NCBI GenBank assembly: GCA_900544635.1
Contig: UQVV01000084.1
Coordinates: 1 to 7,656 of the forward strand
Source: an uncultured Cloacibacillus sp.
GTDB lineage: Bacteria; Synergistota; Synergistia; Synergistales; Synergistaceae
Reading direction: 5' to 3'
Length of the DNA: 7,656 nt
Within the stretch, counting starts at the first letter, position 1; the number at the start of each line of letters is the position of its first letter. A model generated the notes under the pieces. It was not told where the DNA came from. It worked only from the letters and a program-made list of their open reading frames with translations, and searched no databases. Positions 1-5,295 of this stretch are shown here, one piece after another. A program made the translations under genes and the position numbers.

Positions 1-890
1 CCGGTGTGGGCGCCGTTCAGGATGCGCACCTTGCGCTTCTTGTAGGGCGTCACGTCGGGGACTACGATGCAGTTGAGGCCGGATTTCTTGAACGGCAGCT
101 GCTCTTCGAGCCACGCGGGGCCTTCGATGTTCCATACGCCGAAGACTTCGCCGACGTCTATGAGCTCGTCGTGGTAGCCGTTCTCTTCGTCGAGGCGAGA
201 TGCCTCCGCGGGATCTTTGACGCGGCCCGGCACGATGCGGTCGACGAGCGTCGAGCAGAAGGTGCATTCGCCGCACCACTTGGCGAAATCTTCTTCAAGC
301 CCCCACTGCGCGATGTACTGCTTCACGCACTTTTCAAGCTCTTTCCCGTTGTTGTCGATGAGCTCGCAGGAGAGTATCACGACGGGCTTTTTGCCGGCCT
401 GCCAACGCTTGTAGAGCACCTGCGTCAGCTTCGCGGGGAAGGACGAGGGCGGGCAGTCCTCTTTGCCGCAGGCGGGGTCGTAGACTATTCCGGCCTCGGT
501 GGTGTTCGATACGATGTACTCGAGGTCGTCGGAGACCGCGACCTCCATCATCGCGTCGTAGTCCGCCTTTTCGTATGGGTTGAGGCAGCGGCTGACCGAC
601 GAAATTACGCGCTTGCGGTCGACCTTCTCGCCGTTCTCGCGTCCGCGCAGGTAGAGCGTGTAGAGCCCCTGCTGCTCGTTTATCTGCTTCGCGAGGCCGG
701 GCGCTATCGGCTGCACGAGGACGGCCTTGCCGTTCCAGCCCGCGCGCTCGTTGGACATGTCGAACCAGTAGTCGACGAAGGCGCGCAGGAAGTTGCCCTC
801 TCCGAACTGGAGGATTTTCTCCGGCGCGTTCTCGAGTATGTAGCCCTTGTAGCCGGAGCGTTTCAGAACGTCATAATTGAGTCTTTCCAT
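1..890 (-). CDS. uxaB: Tagaturonate reductase (altronate oxidoreductase), 3'-truncated by window edge
   Basis: This NAD-dependent cytoplasmic enzyme reduces D-tagaturonate to D-altronate in galacturonate breakdown. The visible 296 codons read as a long-chain mannitol dehydrogenase family protein. The N-terminal nucleotide-binding motif QFGEGNFLR is at residues 28-36, followed by SNTTEAGI (128-135), VILSCELIDNNG (171-182) and STLVDRIVPGR (213-223). The family catalytic pattern K-x4-N-xx-H is present as K287, N292 and H295, just before the window ends. Family members are about 480-500 residues, so roughly 40% (the C-terminal helical domain) lies outside the window. The ATG at 890 is preceded by GAGGTG with a 6-base gap, which supports this start. 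It is the last visible gene of the dehydrogenase-TRAP operon and is separated from dctM by a 70-base gap containing a hairpin. Fructuronate reductase (UxuB) and mannitol dehydrogenase are relatives, but the motif wording resembles UxaB more closely. Confidence 0.88.
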   Translation of the reverse strand, partial: MERLNYDVLKRSGYKGYILENAPEKILQFGEGNFLRAFVDYWFDMSNERAGWNGKAVLVQPIAPGLAKQINEQQGLYTLYLRGRENGEKVDRKRVISSVSRCLNPYEKADYDAMMEVAVSDDLEYIVSNTTEAGIVYDPACGKEDCPPSSFPAKLTQVLYKRWQAGKKPVVILSCELIDNNGKELEKCVKQYIAQWGLEEDFAKWCGECTFCSTLVDRIVPGRVKDPAEASRLDEENGYHDELIDVGEVFGVWNIEGPAWLEEQLPFKKSGLNCIVVPDVTPYKKRKVRILNGAHT

Positions 891-910
891 GATTTTCACC
901 TCAGTAAGTT

Positions 911-945
911 AAAAGCAAGGCATGGCGCTAACTTCGCCATGCCTT
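911..945 (-). terminator. Perfect hairpin with short T-run between dctM and uxaB
   Basis: On the minus strand, AAGGCATGGCG and CGCCATGCCTT form a perfect 11-bp stem around a 7-base loop (stem arms 935-945 and 917-927), followed by GCTTTT. The shape is that of a factor-independent terminator, but the T-run is only four bases. Because uxaB starts 21 bases beyond it with its own ribosome binding site and no obvious promoter fits in the gap, a leaky terminator or attenuator that lowers uxaB expression is more likely than a full stop. Confidence 0.6.
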
Positions 946-960
946 TGCCGTAGTGTCCGT

Positions 961-2250
961 TTAGTCGCCCAGGAGGGCCAGGATTCCCGTTGAGAAGACG
1001 GGGACGTAGGTTATGAGCAGCAGGTTGATGACGAGCAGGATGTAGAACGGCACGGCTTCTTTGATAAACGCGCCCGTTTTGCAGCCCGTGATGCCGCAGG
1101 TGACGAACATCAGCGTTCCCATAGGCGGCGAGAGCGCGCCTATCGCGTTATTGAAGATGTAGGTCATAGCGAACTGTATCTCGTTGATGCCGTAGGCCAT
1201 CGCGATCGGGTGGAGCAGCGGGACGAGGATTATCATCGAGGCGTTTCCTTCGATGAACATTCCGACGATGAGCAGGAAGATGTTCACTATGAGAAGGAAC
1301 ACGTACTTGTTGTCGATGGTCGCCACTATCCACTCGGTGAGCTGCTGCGGGACGCGCTCCTTCGTGAGCACCCACGAGAAGACGCCCGCCGCCGCGACTA
1401 TGAGCATTATCGAGGAGGTCGTGCAGACGGTCTCCTTGAAGCCCTTCTTCATATCCTCCCAGCGCATTTCGCGGTAGATGAAGCCGAGCATGACCGCGTA
1501 GACTATCGCGACGGCTCCGGCCTCGGTTGCCGTGAAGACGCCGATGCGGATTCCGCCGATGATGATTATCGGCAGGAGCAGCGGAAGGATGGCGGGCTTG
1601 AAGGCCGCGACGTACTCGGGGAGGGTGACGCGCGTCGTGCGTATCGGGGCGTAGCCGCGCTGCTTCGATATTATGCGGACGACTATCATCATCGAGACGC
1701 AGAGCAGGAGGCCGACGCCGATGCCCGATATAAAGAGGTCGCCTATCGAGACGTTCGCGATGCAGCCGTAGAGTATCATCGAGATTCCCGGCGGGATGAG
1801 CGGCGTAATCATAGCCGAGGTGGCCGTGACGACCGACGAGAATTCCTTCGAGAAGCCCTTCTTCTCCATTTCGGGGACGAGCATCTTCGCTTCCATCGCC
1901 GCGTCGGCGAGGTTGGAGCCGGAGAGTCCGCCCATGAGCGTGGAGAGGAGGACGTTGACCTGCGCGAGGCCGCCGTACATGCGGCCCGTCATGACTTCGC
2001 AGACGTTCATGATGCGCGCCGTGACGCCCGTGTAGTTCATCATGATGCCCGCGCAGACGAAGAACGGAATCGCGAGCAGAGCTATGCTTTCAACGCCGGT
2101 TATCGTCTGCTGCGCGAAGATTATCGGGTTGACCTTCGGGCTCGCGACGAAGTATACCGCCGCGCCGCCGAGTACGGAGATGAACACCGGCACCTTGAGG
2201 AAGAGCAGCGCCAGCATTACGACGGAAGCTATTACCAGTATCGCGTCCAT
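961..2250 (-). CDS. dctM: TRAP transporter large permease (DctM family)
   Basis: This is the large membrane subunit of a tripartite ATP-independent periplasmic transporter, which uses a sodium gradient to import an organic acid delivered by the binding protein. It has 429 residues, the normal size for the family. Hydrophobic membrane segments run almost throughout (for example about 3-20, 56-70, 140-162, 174-194, 219-236, 276-295, 315-334, 400-418). Family landmarks are GSNLADAA (111-118), PLIPPGIS (150-157), FTATEAGA (239-246), IEGNASMIILVPLL (333-346) and GALSPPMGT (371-379). The ATG overlaps the dctQ stop by one base (TAATG), which implies translational coupling. An AAGGAGG lies about 13 bases upstream, inside dctQ. 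Position 154-155 reads PG where PS is commoner in relatives, a minor variation. The likely cargo, judged from neighbours, is a hexuronate or aldonate. Confidence 0.95.
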   Translation of the reverse strand: MDAILVIASVVMLALLFLKVPVFISVLGGAAVYFVASPKVNPIIFAQQTITGVESIALLAIPFFVCAGIMMNYTGVTARIMNVCEVMTGRMYGGLAQVNVLLSTLMGGLSGSNLADAAMEAKMLVPEMEKKGFSKEFSSVVTATSAMITPLIPPGISMILYGCIANVSIGDLFISGIGVGLLLCVSMMIVVRIISKQRGYAPIRTTRVTLPEYVAAFKPAILPLLLPIIIIGGIRIGVFTATEAGAVAIVYAVMLGFIYREMRWEDMKKGFKETVCTTSSIMLIVAAAGVFSWVLTKERVPQQLTEWIVATIDNKYVFLLIVNIFLLIVGMFIEGNASMIILVPLLHPIAMAYGINEIQFAMTYIFNNAIGALSPPMGTLMFVTCGITGCKTGAFIKEAVPFYILLVINLLLITYVPVFSTGILALLGD

Positions 2251-2750
2251 TACAGCTCGACTGCCTCCTTCGCTTCGGATTTGACGCCCTTGAAGAGCGC
2301 GTAGAAGTAGCTGATTACCATCAGTACGAATGAAACGGGGCCTATGCCGTAGATGACGGCGTAGGGAATTTTAAGCATCGGCGTAGCGCGTCCGCTTCTT
2401 AAGAAAATTCCGATGTAGCCGAGGCTCTGGTAGAAGAGATAGCCTAGCACCACGACGACCACGATAGAGATGAATATCTCCATCATCTTCTGCATTCCCT
2501 TCGGCATGAGGTCGACTATCATTTCGATGGCGACCTGGTTGCCCGCGCGGAACGCTACGCCCGCTCCGGCGTAGACTATCCAGACCATGCAGGCGAGCTG
2601 CACCTCTTCAAGCCACGTGAAGGGCGCGCCGAGCAGGTAGCGGAAGGGGACGCCGGCGAAGGTGAGGATGATCAGTATCGCGAGGACCACGGATGCGACG
2701 ATCGTATCCAGATTCCAGAGCACGTTTTTGAGTTTGCTCTCTTGATTCAT
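2250..2750 (-). CDS. dctQ: TRAP transporter small permease (DctQ family)
   Basis: This is the small membrane subunit, which pairs with DctM in the cytoplasmic membrane and is needed for TRAP transport. The 166-residue protein has four hydrophobic segments (about 15-34, 50-67, 91-110, 129-152), as expected. It carries the family's acidic/aromatic stretch FTWLEEVQ (44-51) after segment 1 and the TPMLKIPYAVIY stretch (123-134) before segment 4. The ATG is preceded by AGGAGG with a 7-base gap (2758-2763), a strong ribosome binding site. Its stop codon shares a base with the dctM start. An 87-base gap with a strong GC-rich hairpin separates it from the upstream binding-protein gene. Confidence 0.94.
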   Translation of the reverse strand: MNQESKLKNVLWNLDTIVASVVLAILIILTFAGVPFRYLLGAPFTWLEEVQLACMVWIVYAGAGVAFRAGNQVAIEMIVDLMPKGMQKMMEIFISIVVVVVLGYLFYQSLGYIGIFLRSGRATPMLKIPYAVIYGIGPVSFVLMVISYFYALFKGVKSEAKEAVEL

Positions 2751-2772
2751 TCTTTATCCTCCTCTCGGCGAG

Positions 2773-2810
2773 GGCCGGCGGCGGCTGTGTCTGCCGCTCC
2801 GCCGCCGGCT
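2773..2810 (-). other. GC-rich intercistronic stem-loop between dctP and dctQ
   Basis: GCCGGCGGCGG and its exact reverse complement flank a 14-base loop, giving an 11-bp perfect stem (arms 2774-2784 and 2799-2809) that a G-U pair extends by one. No T-run follows on the minus strand; the next sequence leads straight into the AGGAGG of dctQ. It therefore does not look like a terminator. A known role for such hairpins after solute-binding-protein genes is to protect the upstream mRNA from 3' decay, so that binding protein exceeds permease. That role is inferred here from position and shape. Confidence 0.6.
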
Positions 2811-2837
2811 GCCGTCAGTTTGCCGTCCTGTGTTTCG

Positions 2838-3854
2838 TTATTTGCCCATCGCCTGGCAGACCTTCTCGTAGAGGCCGTCAGACCAGCCGAAGGTCTTGCT
2901 GTGCTTGTAGAAGTCCTGCGCCTTCGCGCGGAAGCCGTCGAGAACCTCCTGCGTCGGCTCGACGACCGTCACGCCGTCGTCCTTCATCATCTTGAGGTAG
3001 TTGGCCTCTTCCTTGGCCTGGACTTCGTTGTTGTACTTGCCGGCTTCGATTCCGGTCTCGACCAGCCACTTCTGCTGCTGCTCGGTGAGGCTGTTGAACC
3101 AGTCCGCGGAGCAGACGAGCGTCGTGAAGTTGAGGACGTGTCCGTCGAGTATCAGATATTTGCCGACTTCGTGGAGCTTGCGTCCGTAGAGCGTCGCGAG
3201 CGGGTTCTCGGCTCCGTCGATGGTCTTCGTCTGCATCGCGGAGTAGACGTCGCCGAGGTCCATGCCGGTCGAGACGGCGCCGAGGCAGTCAAAGCCGTAG
3301 GACTGAATCTGGTTGTTGGGGACGCGGATTTTCATGCCGGCGAGGTCCTCGACCTTGTTGACCGGCTTGACGGTGAGCGTGTGGCGCGCGCCGTAGACCC
3401 AGTTGGAGACGAGGACCTTGAGTCCCTTCTTCTCAAGCTGCGCGCACTGATCCTTGTACCAGTCGGACTCTATGAGCTTCCAGCACTGCTCCCAGTTGTC
3501 GAAGAGGAACGGCGAGAAGACGATTCCGAAATCGGGCACGCCGTAGTCCGCGTAGAATGCTCCGTCCGCGAGGGTGCAGACGGGCTCGCCGATGAGCATG
3601 GAGTCGATCAGCTCGTTCTTGCTGCCGAGCTGGCTGTCGGGATAGGGGGTGATCTTCATCGTGCCGCCGGAGGCCTTGTCGAGCAGCTCGGCCCACTTCA
3701 CTATTCCCTGGCCGAAGGGCTCCGTGATGGAGTTCTCGAAGCCTATCTGGAGCTCGATCACGTCGTCCGCCGCGAAGGCCGTGCCGCCGAACACGAGGGC
3801 GCAGGCGAGAGCCGCGCTGCATACCATAGCCGCAAGTTTCTTCAATGACTTCAT
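2838..3854 (-). CDS. dctP: TRAP transporter solute-binding protein (DctP family), probable sugar-acid binder
   Basis: This is the secreted or periplasmic receptor that captures the substrate and hands it to DctQM. The 338-residue protein begins with a clear signal peptide: charged MKSLKK, a hydrophobic core at about 7-24, and a likely cleavage after AFA at residue 28. There is no lipobox cysteine at the cleavage site. The DctP fold is recognisable from YPDSQLGSKNELIDSM (71-86), NWVYGARHTLT (151-161), LAGMKIRVPNN (171-181) and TIDGAENPL (211-219). R177 matches the conserved arginine that pairs with the substrate carboxylate in this family, and R157 sits where a second binding residue is common. 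The location between a uronate-linked dehydrogenase and the permeases suggests glucuronate, galacturonate or a related aldonate as ligand. The ATG at 3854 follows an AGGAAGG with a 9-base gap. Confidence 0.94.
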   Translation of the reverse strand: MKSLKKLAAMVCSAALACALVFGGTAFAADDVIELQIGFENSITEPFGQGIVKWAELLDKASGGTMKITPYPDSQLGSKNELIDSMLIGEPVCTLADGAFYADYGVPDFGIVFSPFLFDNWEQCWKLIESDWYKDQCAQLEKKGLKVLVSNWVYGARHTLTVKPVNKVEDLAGMKIRVPNNQIQSYGFDCLGAVSTGMDLGDVYSAMQTKTIDGAENPLATLYGRKLHEVGKYLILDGHVLNFTTLVCSADWFNSLTEQQQKWLVETGIEAGKYNNEVQAKEEANYLKMMKDDGVTVVEPTQEVLDGFRAKAQDFYKHSKTFGWSDGLYEKVCQAMGK

Positions 3855-3905
3855 AACAACTTTCCTTCCTTATATAGAGATTTTTTTCGCTCCGCCCGCC
3901 GCTTA

Positions 3906-4931
3906 TTAGGCGAAGTCGATTACAACCTTGAGCATCTTTCCGGCGTTCGCAGAAAAGTCCGCGAAGGCCTGGGGCGCGTCCGCCATCTTGTAGGTGTTCG
4001 TGACGATCTTCTCGAGGTCTACGCCGCCCGCCTTCACGAGGTCGATGAGTTCGAGGAAGTCCTTCTTCATCGCGTTGCGCGAGCCGTAGATGTTGAGCTC
4101 CTTCTTCTGGATAATCGTGAAGAAGAAGTCGTCGATGTTCTTCTTGGAAACGCCGATGAGCACGACGCGCGCGCCGAAGCAGGCAGCGTCGATGCAGTTC
4201 TGGAAGGTGCTGGGCAGGCCGACCGCCTCGATGGTCACGTCGAAGCCGTCGCCGTTCGTCAGCTCCTCGACGCCCTTCGTAAAGGCCTCGGGCGAGGAGT
4301 TCAGAAGCTTGTGGTCGAGGCCGAAGGTCTTGAAGGCGTAGTCGAGCTTGTCCTCGGCCACGTCGCAGATGGTAACCTCCGCGCCCTTCGCCTTAGCCGC
4401 GACCGCCGCGAGCACGCCGATGGTCCCAGCGCCGACGACGAGCACGCGCTCGCCCGCCTTCACGTCCGCGCGCGAAACGCCGTGCCAGCTGATGCAGAAC
4501 GGTTCGATGAGCGCGAGCGTCTTCGCTGGCAGCCCCTTGCCGTCGTAGATGCGCTCGATCGGCATCGTGATGTACTCGGCGAAGCCGCCCTCGCGCTGCA
4601 CGCCCATCGTCTGGTTGTCGGTGCAGGCGTTCACGAGGCCGCGGCGGCAGGAGTAGCACGAGCCGCAGTTGAAATAGGGGTTGCATGTGACGATCATGCC
4701 AGGTTTGAGGCCTTTGTCGTTCTCGTCGATTTCGACGATTTCCGCCGCGAGCTCGTGGCCCGGGACGCGCGGATACGAGACGTAGGCGTTCGCGCCGCGG
4801 TACGAACCGAGATCGCTGCCGCAGATGCCGCCGTAGAGCATCTTAAGCAGAGCCTCGCCCGGCTTGCGCACAGGCTTGTCGATATCCTTGACGACTACCT
4901 TGCCGGGTTCCTCGATGCAAATTGCTTTCAT
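3906..4931 (-). CDS. Zinc-dependent medium-chain dehydrogenase (sorbitol/threonine dehydrogenase-like, sugar-acid context)
   Basis: This is a cytoplasmic NAD(P)-dependent alcohol dehydrogenase of the zinc-containing MDR family (COG1063 type), 341 residues from the ATG at 4931. Catalytic-zinc ligands are visible as C37 in GGICGSD, H59-E60 in PRVPGHE, and E143 in LIEPF. The structural-zinc cysteines are C89, C92, C95 and C103. The Rossmann motif GAGTIG is at 167-172, and D190 ends the second strand, which favours NAD over NADP. Relatives include RspB, L-galactonate/L-gulonate 5-dehydrogenases, L-idonate dehydrogenase and galactitol-phosphate dehydrogenase. The exact substrate cannot be read from sequence, but the TRAP and uxa neighbours point to a sugar acid or polyol that feeds the hexuronate pathway. 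It is the first gene after the promoter at 5015-5043 and is followed 51 bases later by dctP. A start 54 bases upstream (4985) is possible but unlikely, because its extension is not family-like and GGGAGG lies in front of 4931. Confidence 0.9.
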   Translation of the reverse strand: MKAICIEEPGKVVVKDIDKPVRKPGEALLKMLYGGICGSDLGSYRGANAYVSYPRVPGHELAAEIVEIDENDKGLKPGMIVTCNPYFNCGSCYSCRRGLVNACTDNQTMGVQREGGFAEYITMPIERIYDGKGLPAKTLALIEPFCISWHGVSRADVKAGERVLVVGAGTIGVLAAVAAKAKGAEVTICDVAEDKLDYAFKTFGLDHKLLNSSPEAFTKGVEELTNGDGFDVTIEAVGLPSTFQNCIDAACFGARVVLIGVSKKNIDDFFFTIIQKKELNIYGSRNAMKKDFLELIDLVKAGGVDLEKIVTNTYKMADAPQAFADFSANAGKMLKVVIDFA

Positions 4932-4938
4932 AGTAATT

Positions 4939-4944
4939 CCTCCC
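4939..4944 (-). promoter_or_regulatory. Ribosome binding site fixing the dehydrogenase start
   Basis: GGGAGG sits 7 bases before the ATG at 4931 on the minus strand. This is optimal spacing and selects 4931 rather than the in-frame upstream ATG at 4985. Confidence 0.8.
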
Positions 4945-5005
4945 AAACTGTTTTTGTTGAGAATACTTAAATTAAGCTTGCACACAACTTGTATATTAGT
5001 TAGAT

Positions 5006-5018
5006 TACTGTTACAGTA
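5006..5018. promoter_or_regulatory. Candidate operator: perfect 13-base palindrome over the -10/start region
   Basis: TACTGTTACAGTA is a perfect 6-1-6 inverted repeat. It overlaps the inner part of the -10 hexamer (5015-5020) and the predicted transcription start (about 5008). A protein bound there would block RNA polymerase, as expected for a substrate-responsive repressor of a uronate operon (GntR- or LacI-type regulators are usual). No regulator gene is in the window, and the identity of the binder is unknown. Confidence 0.45.
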
Positions 5019-5043
5019 TATGCCCCGCGCAATAGCTTGTCAA
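5015..5043 (-). promoter_or_regulatory. Sigma-70 promoter for the dehydrogenase-TRAP-uxaB operon
   Basis: The minus strand shows a perfect -35 TTGACA (5038-5043), a 17-base spacer, and a -10 TATACT (5015-5020) that differs from consensus at one position. The predicted start at about 5008 leaves a leader of about 77 bases, AT-rich, with GGGAGG before the ATG at 4931. No other gene intervenes, so it should serve the dehydrogenase, dctP, dctQ, dctM and uxaB. Confidence 0.8.
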
Positions 5044-5215
5044 TCGCCGTCCGCGGCTTTTGTCAATATCTACAACGTAAAACCGCACAAAAGTTTTTGT
5101 AAAATATCGCGCCCGCTATGTGCGCACGACGCGGACGGGGCGCATGGGACGCGACTTCGATTTTGCTCATGCGCCGCGGCGCGCGGCGTAAGCGCGAAAC
5201 GTATGAAAGCTATGC
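5044..5215. other. Non-coding stretch upstream of the operon promoter
   Basis: The full gap between the dehydrogenase start and the uxaC stop is 364 bases, and I see no convincing gene in it. Besides the promoter, palindrome and terminator listed separately, this part holds a second ATTGACAA (5060-5067), an imperfect A/T palindrome ACAAAAGTTTTTGT (5087-5100), and an 8-bp inverted repeat GGCGCATG/CATGCGCC (5139-5146 and 5167-5174) inside a very GC-rich patch. In the leader downstream of the promoter there are two further short palindromes, CTTAAATTAAG (4966-4976) and ACAACTTGT (4984-4992). None can be assigned to a known regulator from sequence alone. Confidence 0.4.
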
Positions 5216-5278
5216 AAAAAATAGGCGGCTTCCGTCTGCTTCGCGCGTTTGGCGAAGCTTGGAAACCGCCTGTTTTTT
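5216..5278 (-). terminator. Bidirectional intrinsic terminator after uxaC
   Basis: A long hairpin is formed by AGGCGGTTTCC and GGAAGCCGCCT (outer stem, arms 5261-5271 and 5223-5233, one G-U pair), with an inner GCTTCGC/GCGAAGC stem around a 7-base loop. The minus strand continues into ATTTTTTG (about 5216-5222), so the transcript ending with uxaC stops here, about 18 bases past its stop codon. The plus strand also has a six-T run (5273-5278), so it could stop opposing transcription too. It separates the degV-uxaC unit from the dehydrogenase operon. Confidence 0.85.
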
Positions 5279-5295
5279 ATCTTTTGCCGGTTCGG

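Noticed and set aside
6..953. Long plus-strand open frame opposite uxaB
   Set aside because: Its product has no family resemblance, is composed of low-complexity Arg/Val/Leu-rich text, and lies wholly antisense to a gene with clear UxaB motifs; a by-product of GC-rich codon structure.
1210..2304. Long plus-strand open frame opposite dctM
   Set aside because: The product is an Arg/Asp/Glu/His-rich mirror of a hydrophobic membrane protein, as expected for the antisense of TRAP permease codons; it is not a gene.
2742..3848. Long plus-strand open frame opposite dctP
   Set aside because: Antisense to a gene with a signal peptide and DctP motifs; no recognisable protein features of its own.
4932..4985. 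18-residue N-terminal extension of the zinc dehydrogenase
   Set aside because: GGGAGG is placed 7 bases before the ATG at 4931, the protein from 4931 begins as family members do (MKAICIEEPG), and the extension lies in the AT-rich leader.
5139..5174. GGCGCATG/CATGCGCC inverted repeat as a terminator, RNA gene or riboswitch
   Set aside because: Only 8 bp with a long loop, no T-run, no conserved core recognisable, and in a patch where GC-rich repeats arise easily.
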